From: Tissierellia bacterium
GTDB taxonomy: Bacteria > Bacillota > Clostridia > Tissierellales > Sedimentibacteraceae
DNA length: 64,000 bases
Direction of reading: 5' to 3'
Assembly: GCA_012843025.1 (NCBI GenBank)
Contig: DURT01000011.1
Span: 40,997 to 104,996 of the forward strand
The notes beneath the pieces were generated by a model. The model was not told where the DNA came from. It did no database searches and saw only the letters and a list, made by a program, of their open reading frames with translations. Below, piece by piece: positions 1 to 9,734 of the stretch. How positions within the stretch are numbered: the first letter of the stretch is position 1; each line of letters begins with the position of its first letter. A program made the position numbers and the translations under genes.

Positions 1-768
1 TATTGCCTTAGGTATGTCTTTGTATTTTTCAGATAAAATTCCATCTATTACTTCTCTTGGATATGAGCCATATCCTATTCCCTTATTTTTTACCTCTATT
101 AATTCCGCCATAATTGAAACTGCAATTTCTTCAGGTGTTTCAGCTCCTATATTAAGTCCGATAGGAGTATAAACCTTGTCTAATTTTTCTCTTGGAATTC
201 CCTTCTCCTCTAAATAATCCAAAACCTTTCTAACTCTTACTCTGCTGCCTATCATTCCTATATATGCATTTTCCTTTGTAATAATTTCTTCAAGGCAATC
301 CTGGTCATGGCGGTGGCCTCTGGTTACTATAATAAAGAATGTGGACTTACTGCCTTCTATACCGCACAAAGCTTCTACAAAGGATTCACATATTACCCTA
401 TCAGCCCCTGCATTTCTTGCATTGTCGGTAAACTTGATTCTGTCATCAATTACTGTTACATGTAAGTTAAGAAGCTTGCACATTTTTATTATTGCAATAG
501 AAATATGACCTGCTCCGCAAACAACTACATTATAGTCTTGACTAATAAATTCTACATATACTTTTTCATCTTCGAAATTTATTATTTTACTTTTCTTATC
601 TGCAGGTATTAACTTAATTACACTATCCCAATTATATAATTCATTGTTTGTATAAACTTTTTCTCCATCTGATAAAAGAAGCTTGGCTCCTGAATTTTTC
701 CCTGAAATAACTGTAAAAACTATATTTTCTTTGCTCTTGTCCAATTGTTGTAATAATTCAAAAAACAT
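1..768 (-). CDS. XdhC/CoxI family accessory protein, 3' end cut by the window edge
   Basis: Minus-strand reading contains GIPREKLDKVYTPIGLNIGAETPEEIAVSIMAELI, typical of XdhC. ATG at 768 with an AGGAGGT ribosome site just upstream. No stop before the window start. Confidence 0.8.
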   Translation of the reverse strand, partial: MFFELLQQLDKSKENIVFTVISGKNSGAKLLLSDGEKVYTNNELYNWDSVIKLIPADKKSKIINFEDEKVYVEFISQDYNVVVCGAGHISIAIIKMCKLLNLHVTVIDDRIKFTDNARNAGADRVICESFVEALCGIEGSKSTFFIIVTRGHRHDQDCLEEIITKENAYIGMIGSRVRVRKVLDYLEEKGIPREKLDKVYTPIGLNIGAETPEEIAVSIMAELIEVKNKGIGYGSYPREVIDGILSEKYKDIPKAI

Positions 769-909
769 ACTACCTCCTGAGTTTAATAAATTTTGTATTG
801 TTTACGGGCTATAATTAAAAAATATCCTAACTTAGATTTATTTAATAGACCTCCTGTTTCAGTTACCTTTTTTAAAGATGCAGAGGATAGTCCGATAGAT
901 TATGGTTCA

Positions 910-1986
910 TTAACAACTACCATAAATCATATTGTATAATATTTCAGCTTGTTTTTTCCTCCTTTCTACAGTTTGCAAAGCTTCTTTATTGTTTTTATAC
1001 ATATTTTCTTTATTTGAAAATCTCTCATTGATTGTAACTAACTTATCTTTATATATTAATTTGTCTGCTAAAAACACAACTTCCTTTTCAGTAATGGCTG
1101 AACTAATACTGTTTAACTCCATATGTTCTGCAACAATTTCAGAAATTTCTTCATATCCCATATCTTTTAGCCATTGAGCTCCTACTTTTGCATGGTTAGG
1201 CTTTCCTTTTGCAATATCATGAAGTAGAGCAGCTGCCACAACCTTCTTTGTGTCAATATTATTCAGTTGCCGGCATATATTCAAAGCTTCTTCCGCTACT
1301 TTTTCACAATGCCGCTTAACCTCATCCGTCATATGGAAATAGTCTTGGATTCTTCGGCACATATCAACTGTGGGATACCTTTTATCTTCATTAAATTTAA
1401 GTAAATTTAAATAATCTTTTTGCAGGTCAGCATCCATGGCTAGGCCTGGATCCTCAAATGAAATATTTTTGCACTTTTTACCCATTTTAGCTATAACGCC
1501 CTGTAATCCCATGGTACCATCATGGTCTAAAATATCTCTGAATGCCTCTTTTTTCAATAACAATGGATGACCGTTTTTTCCCATGTAGGAGGGTTGAATA
1601 ATCTTAATACTTGGTGTATTGATTTCTTCTAACATTTTTTTAAGCGTAAACTGCTGAACAAAGGGACTGTCAGCTGGAGTTATGAAAAGAAGGTCCACTG
1701 TGTTTGCAATTTCCTTAATCCCCAAACATATGGAATCAAACATATGGCTAGTTTCGTAGCTTTCATTTTTTACAAAAATTATATCTTCATCTTTCAATAA
1801 TTCTTTTATTTTATATCCTTGGTGTCCTATAACTATGACAATTCTGTTAATTCCTAATAGCTTGTAATTTTCAATTGTTGTTTCAATAACTGTCTTATCA
1901 CCCATTGGCATCAGGGGCTTAAAGTCTTTCATACGGGAAGACATTCCTGCTGCTGCAATTAAAACACCTATTTTATACTTGTCCAT
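910..1986 (-). CDS. Molybdopterin nucleotidyltransferase-like (MobA-like NTP transferase, DVU_1551-type) fused to an HD domain
   Basis: N-terminal GVLIAAAGMSSRMKDFKPLMPMGDKTVIE (NTP transferase); C-terminal AAALLHDIAKGKPNHAKVGA (HD). The internal Met at 1986 has a better ribosome site than the ORF start at 2031. Confidence 0.8.
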   Translation of the reverse strand: MDKYKIGVLIAAAGMSSRMKDFKPLMPMGDKTVIETTIENYKLLGINRIVIVIGHQGYKIKELLKDEDIIFVKNESYETSHMFDSICLGIKEIANTVDLLFITPADSPFVQQFTLKKMLEEINTPSIKIIQPSYMGKNGHPLLLKKEAFRDILDHDGTMGLQGVIAKMGKKCKNISFEDPGLAMDADLQKDYLNLLKFNEDKRYPTVDMCRRIQDYFHMTDEVKRHCEKVAEEALNICRQLNNIDTKKVVAAALLHDIAKGKPNHAKVGAQWLKDMGYEEISEIVAEHMELNSISSAITEKEVVFLADKLIYKDKLVTINERFSNKENMYKNNKEALQTVERRKKQAEILYNMIYGSC

Positions 1987-2040
1987 AATTTCTTTCCTAT
2001 TCACCATCCCTAACACTGAATTCATAGCCATTATCTGTTA

Positions 2041-2480
2041 ATTATTCTATTACTTTTTCATAACTTTTTATTATTATGTCTCCACACTTAAGCATGTACT
2101 TACTTTCTCCATCATCAAACTTGTTTACATCTATAATATCTATAAAATCAAGGCTTCCAAATTCTTCTTCAAACCAATCGGTAAATTCATGAACCATGTC
2201 GCATTTACTTCCTCCATTTTAGCTTCTGCCTTCTCACTTATCATTATATTATATTTTCCGTCATTTTGCACTATTTCTTCGCACCAAATATCCTTCAGCA
2301 TTTTTTTAACATATATTCTGTTATATACTGCCCTTCTGAAAGTGTAGTATTTTTATTAGTGAGTAATACAAAAAAATCACTTCCTCTGGTAAATTTTTAA
2401 GTTTTTCTATGTAGGGAAGTGATGGCATAATCATGTCTCTGTTGAACATGAGTTTCTTCAACTTAGCATTAGAAAGTTCT
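2041..2480 (-). pseudogene. Decayed coding remnants
   Basis: Minus strand shows protein-like segments in different frames, e.g. RRAVYNRIYVKKMLKDIWCEEIVQNDGKYNIMISEKAEAKMEEV and MVHEFTDWFEEEFGSLDFIDIIDVNKFDDGESKYMLKCGDIIIKSYEKVIE, with no single open frame. Confidence 0.4.
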
Positions 2481-2610
2481 ACATTTTGATACTATAATTA
2501 TATATAAGTTCCATTGAAGCTTCAAGAATGTTATTGTTTACTTATATACTTTACTTTGAATCAATTTGTTAAAGAGCATTTTGGGAAACTATATAGATAT
2601 ACTTGCCAGA

Positions 2611-3216
2611 TTATTGATTTTTGCTTTCCTCTTCTTCCATCTTCTTTAATCGTCTCCACAAGGTTGTAACACTTATTCCTAATTTTTCAGCCGCCAACGT
2701 TCTGTTTCCGTTAGTTTCTTTAAGAACATTTCTGATGGTTTCGTTTTCAATATGTCTTAAAACACCTTTGTTCCCATAGGGTGATGTAGACATCATAACC
2801 GATTCATCATTTTTCTTAATTAAATTTTCCAATATATCCGTTCCAAGTAAAACCTTTGTAGGAATATAGGGTATTCCCAAGGAACCGGCTAGGAATCTGT
2901 AGGTAAGGCTCAGGCCGCTAAATTCACGGGCATCAATAGTACCCTTTTCAAAAGCCTCATTAATCCTTTCCATCCTGCCGAACCTATCTAATGAGCCTCC
3001 CCCGTAGGACAGTTTCTTAACAGCGCCAACTCCTACAAGCATATCAGTTGCCATACAAACTATAGACTGATATACATTAAGCTCCTTTTTACCCTGCCTT
3101 ATTAATTCACATATAAAGGCAATAGGACTTCTGGTAATCGCAAAACCACCAATTGCTATCTCTGCACCATTAGGTATTTCTCTTACGGCATCTGTTAAAT
3201 TCATTATTTTACTCAT
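2611..3216 (-). pseudogene. Chimeric ORF: CoA-transferase family I alpha-subunit N-terminus joined to a Fis-type HTH from a sigma-54 activator
   Basis: MSKIMNLTDAVREIPNGAEIAIGGFAITRSPIAFICELIRQGKKELNVYQS is CoA-transferase-like. The C-terminus ENETIRNVLKETNGNRTLAAEKLGISVTTLWRRLKK is a Fis-type HTH. Confidence 0.65.
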
Positions 3217-3217
3217 A

Positions 3218-3661
3218 TTATTTTGCCTCTACTACGGCTGAATCAGCTATTTTTGCACATCTGATGCCGCAGTTACCTCCATCTAATTCTACTGGAAGCA
3301 ATTCAGGAGAAAGACCTAACTCACTTTCAATAGCACTCATAAACATATTAGCAATTGGACAGCTTAATGGTTGCGTACCCCTATCAATAAATGAATTACA
3401 TATATTATAAAGACAACATTTTTTCATCTTAGCTCTGAACTCAATCTCATCTTGCCATATTTCAATATCCTCCAAGAATTTCTTTTCAACTAGCCATTTT
3501 TTTAATTCATCAATGTCATTGGCCTTTTCTCCCAGCTGGGATTTTATATAAGGAACGCCTGCTAAAGTTAATCTATATCTTGCCCCCTTGCCTCTTTCGT
3601 CATAGAATGCCTTTTGAATTTCATATAAGAGTTGATCTTTAAAATTATTTAAATCGCTCAT
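3218..3661 (-). CDS. Hypothetical Cys-containing protein
   Basis: 147-aa ORF with conserved-looking cysteines (KKCCLYNICNSF...LSCPIANMF...GGNCGIRCAKI) and a ribosome site before the ATG. Confidence 0.6.
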   Translation of the reverse strand: MSDLNNFKDQLLYEIQKAFYDERGKGARYRLTLAGVPYIKSQLGEKANDIDELKKWLVEKKFLEDIEIWQDEIEFRAKMKKCCLYNICNSFIDRGTQPLSCPIANMFMSAIESELGLSPELLPVELDGGNCGIRCAKIADSAVVEAK

Positions 3662-3720
3662 TCCATATCCTCCTTTTAGTAATATTGCTCATTTCTATTA
3701 TTCTTGGCAGTAAGCTACTC

Positions 3721-4380
3721 CTATTCTTCGTAGTAAGCTACTCCAAATTTTTCATTAAACACTAAATCTTTCAAAGGAATTCTAGGTCTTGGGTTGGGTA
3801 TTCTTGCAGGTACTCCTATGGAAATAATAGCAAACAACTTATATTCATCGGTTATTTCGAAATATTCCTTCATTCTAAGCTCATCCCTAATATCAATACA
3901 GGGAGCAACTAACCAACATGCACCTAATCCAAGGCTTGTTACTGTCAAGAGCATGTTTTCAATAGCTGCAGATGTATCAAAGGGGGCATCCCAAACATCT
4001 TTTTTACCTAGCACTATTATGTTTATATCTGCTTCACTTACAAATGCAGAAACATTTCCGGAAGTCAATTTCTTATATGCTGCAATCTTCTTTTCTTCAT
4101 CCTTAAGATCTTTAAATCTTTCCTGCATTTGCTTACTGAGAAACTCACCGGTGAATCTTCTTCCGCTACCATGTTTTCCCACGTAAGACAAGAAGTTTTT
4201 ACTTTCCTGGTCCTTTACTACGATAAATCTCCATGGCTGTGCATTTTCTCCTGAAGGTGCTTGTCTTGCACTTTCCAAAATAAGTCTCAAATCTTCTTCC
4301 GTAACCTTTTCATCAGTGTACTTTCTAATACTCCTGCGGTCTTTAATAACTTGAAAGAATGTGTCTTTTTTGTCTTGCAT
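3721..4380 (-). CDS. Nitroreductase family protein
   Basis: DRRSIRKYTDEKVTEEDLRLILESARQAPSGENAQPWRFIVV is the nitroreductase FMN-binding signature. Confidence 0.9.
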   Translation of the reverse strand: MQDKKDTFFQVIKDRRSIRKYTDEKVTEEDLRLILESARQAPSGENAQPWRFIVVKDQESKNFLSYVGKHGSGRRFTGEFLSKQMQERFKDLKDEEKKIAAYKKLTSGNVSAFVSEADINIIVLGKKDVWDAPFDTSAAIENMLLTVTSLGLGACWLVAPCIDIRDELRMKEYFEITDEYKLFAIISIGVPARIPNPRPRIPLKDLVFNEKFGVAYYEE

Positions 4381-4689
4381 ACTGCACTCTCCTTTACATA
4401 TTTTTATATCATCACATAATCTAAGGATTATGTAAACGTTTCCCGATTTGATATCGTTTTCCTGCCTTTCTGATTATTGGGTAAATTTCTGAGATTTTTA
4501 CTTGCACCTATTTATTATGCAAATTAAGTGCCATACAAGGTTCATTTTTTTATAAAAATAAACCTTGAATTACAGCACTATATCGTGAATTAAAACTTAA
4601 GAAGTATATGTTTATTTCATTTTGAAATAGAATTGTATTAAAAGTTGCATTTTAATCTTTAAAATTGAAAAGTTGTGTGAGAAAGTATA

Positions 4690-5736
4690 TTATAGTCTTG
4701 AAATTTCATATTTATCCGCTATCTTATTTAATAATTCTACAACCTCGATGTCAATGGGAATTCCTTCCTTAATCCTCATATCCATCAAGTTGTGTTCAAT
4801 CTCACCAGCCATAAATATTTCGTTATCTCCCTTGGGAGGAAGAGCTTTAATTTTATTGATTACTTTATCTACGTTACTTTTATATAGGTTAGGCTCTATA
4901 AAACTTGCAATATTTATTGCTACGAATACATGGCTGGTCTTAGCCGGACCGCTCATATCAGTAACTGTTTTAACTTCACCAGTCATGGCAGTATCCGTCA
5001 AAATACCTGTCAGTAAATCTATTATGAGAGATAATCCAGAGCCTTTAACGCCACCAATAGGAACTAAACTTCCTTTTAAGGCTTCATTTGGATCAGAGGT
5101 GGGATTACCATCCTTATCCAGCCCCCAATCCATAGGCATTTCTTTATTTTGCAATGCATACATTCGGATTTTTCCTCTAGCTACTGTTGACATGGACATG
5201 TCTAACACTATGGGCTTATTGTCTTTAGCTGGAACAGCAATAGTCAATGGATTTGTGCCAAGGAGGGGCGTCTTTGTTCCAAAAGGAGCGATTGCCGGTG
5301 AAGAATTAGTAATTACTAGACCAATCATGTCCTTTTCCAATGCCATCATAGAGTAGTAGGATGCAACTCCGAAATGATTGGAATTCTTTACCGCTACCAT
5401 TCCGATACCATACAAACTTGCTATATCCATGGCCTTTTTCATAGCCTTGTAACCTGCAATTTGTCCCATACCATTATCTGCATCCAACAAAGAAACTGCC
5501 GCTGCCTGATTGTTGGTAAACTCCATGACAGCATTCTTGTTTATAAGACCTTTTTCCATCCTTTCAACGTAAGTAGGAAGCCTTACGATGCCATGGGAAG
5601 TAATATTTCTCATTTCCGCAAAAAGCAATGTGTCACTTATAATTTCAGCATCCCTTGAGTTAAAACCGGCTTTGATAAGGATGTTTATACAAAACTCATT
5701 CAGTACATCAATATCATATAATATTGGTCTGTCCAC
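4690..5736 (-). CDS. Ldh2/malate-lactate dehydrogenase family oxidoreductase
   Basis: ITSHGIVRLPTYVERMEKGLI, NSNHFGVASYYSMMAL and GTNPLTIAVPAKDNKPIVLDMSMSTVARGKI motifs. Confidence 0.88.
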   Translation of the reverse strand: MDRPILYDIDVLNEFCINILIKAGFNSRDAEIISDTLLFAEMRNITSHGIVRLPTYVERMEKGLINKNAVMEFTNNQAAAVSLLDADNGMGQIAGYKAMKKAMDIASLYGIGMVAVKNSNHFGVASYYSMMALEKDMIGLVITNSSPAIAPFGTKTPLLGTNPLTIAVPAKDNKPIVLDMSMSTVARGKIRMYALQNKEMPMDWGLDKDGNPTSDPNEALKGSLVPIGGVKGSGLSLIIDLLTGILTDTAMTGEVKTVTDMSGPAKTSHVFVAINIASFIEPNLYKSNVDKVINKIKALPPKGDNEIFMAGEIEHNLMDMRIKEGIPIDIEVVELLNKIADKYEISRL

Positions 5737-5765
5737 AATACCACCTCATTACACTGAATTTTATA

Positions 5766-6941
5766 TTACAGTTGTGCCACTCCCGTGTCTCTTGCGGTCT
5801 GTGCAACTGCCTTCGCAACAGCTGGTCTCACTCTTTCATCAAAAGGCATGGGTATAATATAGTCTTCTGTAAGTTCTTCATCAGAAATAAGTTGTGCCAA
5901 AGCTTCAGCTGCTGCTATTTTCATTTCTTCATTAATTGTTTTTGCCCTGACATCAAAGGCGCCTCTGAATATTCCAGGAAAGGCAAGTACATTGTTTATT
6001 TGGTTAGGATAGTCGCTTCTACCAGTACCAACAACTTTAGCTCCAGCCTTTTTAGCTAATTCTGGATCTATTTCAGGAACTGGATTAGCCATTGCAAATA
6101 TTATAGGATCCTTATTCATGCTTCTAACCATTTCTTCCGTAACTATATTTGCTTCCGACACACCTATAAATACGTCAGAACCTACAAGGGCATCGGCTAA
6201 AGTTCCTTGCTTATTATTTTTATTGGTAATCTCTGCTAATTCTTCTTTAGCCCAATTCATTCCTTTTTCTCTGCCCTTATAAATTATTCCTGTTCTATCT
6301 ACAAGTAATAAATCCTTAACTCCTACATTAAGAATTATTTTTGCTATGGCAACACCTGCTGATCCAGCACCGTTAATTACCACAACCAAGTCTTCCATTT
6401 TTTTGCCTGTAACCCGCAGTGCATTCATTAATCCTGCCAAAGTTATTATTGCGGTACCGTGCTGATCATCATGGAAAACAGGAATTGATAGTCTTTCCTT
6501 AAGTTTATTTTCAATTTCAAAACATCTGGGAGCAGAAATATCCTCCAAGTTAATTCCCCCGAACACCGGCTCGATCATTTCTACTATTTTAACTATTTCA
6601 TCTGGATCCTTTGTTTTAACACATATAGGAAAGGAATCCACACCACCGAACTCTTTAAATAAAACAGATTTTCCTTCCATAACTGGAATGGCCGCATAAG
6701 GTCCTATATCCCCTAGTCCCAGTACAGCGGAACCATCTGAAATTACCGCTACTAAGTTTCCTTTTGATGTATAGTCGTAAACAGCATTTACATCTTTATC
6801 TATTTCCTTGCAGGGTTCGGCAACACCAGGAGTGTAGGCTAAACTTAAACTTTCTTTATCCTTTACAGCTACCTTGCTCATTATATTTAATTTTCCCTGA
6901 TTATCCTTGTGTAATTTTAATGCACTATCTCTTAATGACAT
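5766..6941 (-). CDS. NAD(P)-dependent malic enzyme
   Basis: AYTPGVAEPCKEI, DGSAVLGLGDIGPYAAIPVMEGKSVLFKEFGGVDSFPI, FHDDQHGTAIITLAGLMNAL. Confidence 0.95.
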   Translation of the reverse strand: MSLRDSALKLHKDNQGKLNIMSKVAVKDKESLSLAYTPGVAEPCKEIDKDVNAVYDYTSKGNLVAVISDGSAVLGLGDIGPYAAIPVMEGKSVLFKEFGGVDSFPICVKTKDPDEIVKIVEMIEPVFGGINLEDISAPRCFEIENKLKERLSIPVFHDDQHGTAIITLAGLMNALRVTGKKMEDLVVVINGAGSAGVAIAKIILNVGVKDLLLVDRTGIIYKGREKGMNWAKEELAEITNKNNKQGTLADALVGSDVFIGVSEANIVTEEMVRSMNKDPIIFAMANPVPEIDPELAKKAGAKVVGTGRSDYPNQINNVLAFPGIFRGAFDVRAKTINEEMKIAAAEALAQLISDEELTEDYIIPMPFDERVRPAVAKAVAQTARDTGVAQL

Positions 6942-6953
6942 ATCATACCTTCC

Positions 6954-7505
6954 TTATACTATTTTGTATTTTTCTTTACCTATTCTATACAGGTCATTAC
7001 CTTCCCTGTCAATTACTACGGTAACCGGAAAATTTTCAACTCTTAATTTATATATTGCTTCTGCTCCTAAGTCGGGAAATGCTATTACTTCAGACTCTTT
7101 TATAGCTTCCGCAAGTAATGCTCCTGCTCCACCTATGGCAGCAAAATAAACACAGTTGTATTTTCTTATTGCATCTACTACCTCCTTATTCCTGAGTCCC
7201 TTTCCGATCATTCCTTTTAATCCATGTTTCATTAATAAGGGGGCATATGCATCCATTCTGCCGCTAGTAGTGGGACCTGCGGAACCAATTACCTGTCCTG
7301 GTTTTGCTGGGCAAGGGCCTACATGGTAAATAGTCTGATTTTCAATGTCCATGGGAAGTCTTTCTCCCTTTCTAATTAATTCCACCAACCTTTTATGAGC
7401 CGCATCACGACCTGTATATATAATTCCGTTCAATAATACCCTGTCCCCTGCTTTAAGTTCATTTATTACTTCATCCGTTAAGGGAGTGTTTATTATTTTA
7501 GACAT
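6954..7505 (-). CDS. Fe-S hydro-lyase, fumarate hydratase beta-type subunit
   Basis: LKAGDRVLLNGIIYTGRDAAHKRLVELI and GPTTSGRMDAYAPLLM. True start probably ATG at 7505 (MSKIINTPLTDEV) with a ribosome site, not 7568. Confidence 0.92.
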   Translation of the reverse strand: MSKIINTPLTDEVINELKAGDRVLLNGIIYTGRDAAHKRLVELIRKGERLPMDIENQTIYHVGPCPAKPGQVIGSAGPTTSGRMDAYAPLLMKHGLKGMIGKGLRNKEVVDAIRKYNCVYFAAIGGAGALLAEAIKESEVIAFPDLGAEAIYKLRVENFPVTVVIDREGNDLYRIGKEKYKIV

Positions 7506-7515
7506 GTGCCACCTC

Positions 7516-8361
7516 CTAAATAATTGCTTCCTGATGCCTTGCCACATGGCACTGAATATTAATAGCAACAGGCATGCTTGCTATATGGGCCGGGAAAGTT
7601 TCAATGTTTACCGCCAAAGCAGTAGTCCTTCCCCCAAATCCCTGAGGACCTATACCTAATTTATTAATTTCTTCAAGTAATTCTTTTTCCAACTTGGCTA
7701 TCTCAGGATTAGGATTATGTTGGCCGACAGTCCTTAGCAAGGCTTCTTTAGCAATTAAGGTAGTTTTTTCTATGGTACCTCCTATACCTATTCCCACAAT
7801 AATCGGAGGACAAGGATTTGAACCAGCCTTATCAACGGTATCAATAACAAATTTCTTTATTCCTTCCACTCCATCTGAAGGTTTAAGCATGGCTAAAGCA
7901 CTCATGTTCTCACTCCCGCCGCCCTTTGGTGCCAAAATGATCTTTACTTTATCCCCAGCTACTATCTTTGCATGTATTATTGCAGGAGTATTGTCCCCAG
8001 TATTTTTTCTTACAAGGAAGGGATCATCTACCGCTGACTTTCTCAAATATCCATTTTTGTATCCTCGCCTTACCCCTTCATTAATGGCCTCGTTTAAATC
8101 TCCTCCCGTTAATCGAACATCCTGACCTAATTCCAAAAAAATTACTGCAAGTCCTGTATCCTGACAAATAGGAACCTGGGTTCTTCTTGCTATTTCCTGA
8201 TTTTTTAATATGTCTTGCAAAATTTCCTTCGCAAGGGGAGATTCCTCTTTTTTTAATGAATCCTGCAAAGCTTCTTTTACATCCTCAGGAAGATAATAAT
8301 TCGATTCTATACAGAGCCTTTCTATAACATTCGCTATTTCTTTGACATTTACTTCTCTCAT
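7516..8361 (-). CDS. Fe-S hydro-lyase, fumarate hydratase alpha-type subunit
   Basis: VPICQDTGLAVIFLELGQDV, IILAPKGGGSENMSALAMLKPSDG. Start at MREVNV (8361) preferred. Confidence 0.92.
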   Translation of the reverse strand: MREVNVKEIANVIERLCIESNYYLPEDVKEALQDSLKKEESPLAKEILQDILKNQEIARRTQVPICQDTGLAVIFLELGQDVRLTGGDLNEAINEGVRRGYKNGYLRKSAVDDPFLVRKNTGDNTPAIIHAKIVAGDKVKIILAPKGGGSENMSALAMLKPSDGVEGIKKFVIDTVDKAGSNPCPPIIVGIGIGGTIEKTTLIAKEALLRTVGQHNPNPEIAKLEKELLEEINKLGIGPQGFGGRTTALAVNIETFPAHIASMPVAINIQCHVARHQEAII

Positions 8362-8436
8362 CTTCCCACATCCTTCCGGCATATATTAAATTATAACTCT
8401 CCCGTGCTTATATAATAAACACAGGAGAGGAAAAAA

Positions 8437-9348
8437 CTAGTCTGCTACTTGAGGGCTTCCTTCTCCGGCTTTCAATTGGATTGCTTCCGGATAGTATCTA
8501 CGAACCATTTCAATTACTATTGATGCCTGTCTTGCCATGTCTATTCCATTTTGAGCTGTTGTTAGTTGACCGTGACCACCAACACAAGAGTTACCGGTCT
8601 TTAGGTATACAGGTGCACAGCAACGAACCATTTCAGGTGCTTCATAAACACGGATAAATCCGCCTGATCCGGGAGGATTGTCTGTATGTAAATCTAGGGG
8701 TACATCCACAGCCTGTCTTAAAGCTGCTAACATTGGAAGGGTTAGGTCTCTTACAGGGTTAATTGAGTCAGCTCCTAATCTTTCTAACAATTTAAAGCTT
8801 GCAGGATTTCCTTGTCCGTTGTGGGCAGAGTTTTTAAATTCCATGTCTGCAGGAAGTTCTCCAGCCTTTCTAGCTTCATTTAATACCCATAATAAACCTT
8901 CATCATAAACTATAAGTCCTCTTATACCTGCTTCAGCAATACGTTTTGCATCTTCGATAGCTCTAGCAACTTGTTCCTGTCCTCTAAGTCTGTAAGCAAT
9001 AACTCTTCCCTGTTCGCTCATACGAGTGGCACTAGTGTCGTAAGCTGCCCTAGGTCCTATGGAAATATTTAATCCTGCACCGTGAGCTTTACAAATTGCA
9101 GCATACTCTTTTAATTCTGAAAAGGTGTGGCGAAAAGCACCGTAAGTTTCATCAACTCTGTTAATTTGAATTCCCAATCTTTCTGCCTCTTCGATTAAAG
9201 CTTTGCAAGCTACAGCAGTATTAATAGTAGGAACTTCTATTCCGAAATGAGCTCCGCTGGGGAATCTTTTTTCGGAAGTAGGTAAATCATACGCATCACC
9301 TTTTGGTAATCCTATACTGGCTAAAAATTCTCTCGTTTTTTCCATCAT
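8437..9348 (-). CDS. TIM-barrel 'peptidase'-annotated family protein, function uncertain
   Basis: 303-aa ORF with ATG and ribosome site; conserved-looking VDVPLDLHTDNPPGSGGFIRVYEAPEMVRCCAPVYLKTGN. Confidence 0.5.
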   Translation of the reverse strand: MMEKTREFLASIGLPKGDAYDLPTSEKRFPSGAHFGIEVPTINTAVACKALIEEAERLGIQINRVDETYGAFRHTFSELKEYAAICKAHGAGLNISIGPRAAYDTSATRMSEQGRVIAYRLRGQEQVARAIEDAKRIAEAGIRGLIVYDEGLLWVLNEARKAGELPADMEFKNSAHNGQGNPASFKLLERLGADSINPVRDLTLPMLAALRQAVDVPLDLHTDNPPGSGGFIRVYEAPEMVRCCAPVYLKTGNSCVGGHGQLTTAQNGIDMARQASIVIEMVRRYYPEAIQLKAGEGSPQVAD

Positions 9349-9734
9349 TTTTGGTAATCCTCCATAATCTTTTTAGTAGTAATCAAGCTTGAATTATAAA
9401 TGCATATGCCATTCCGGACTTGGCACTAATATTTATTTGAAAATATTTAGAGCAATTACCATGCCAATTTCTTAAATAATTATAAAAAATATTTTCGAAA
9501 AAGAATAAATAGTTTAATTTCAATCATTTTCATATGAAATACTTTCATACTTTTGTGCAGATTATATATTTCAGGAGCCATCTTAGGTTTACATTCTTTT
9601 CAATTTGAAATGCTTGAAAACAATTTGAAAGAATTTTGAAATGTCCAATGATAATTTATTTTTAATATATATTGTAATAATTTTCTTTTTGTGTTAAATT
9701 AAAAGTATCTAAGCTTAAGGATTTTTTCTAAGAG

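Noticed and set aside
4673-5356. 227-aa plus-strand ORF
   Set aside because: Antisense to the clear Ldh2-family gene; hydrophobic shadow ORF without a recognisable domain.
7506-7568. N-terminal extension of the fumarase beta subunit
   Set aside because: Overlaps the alpha subunit; a ribosome site and family-like start are at 7505.
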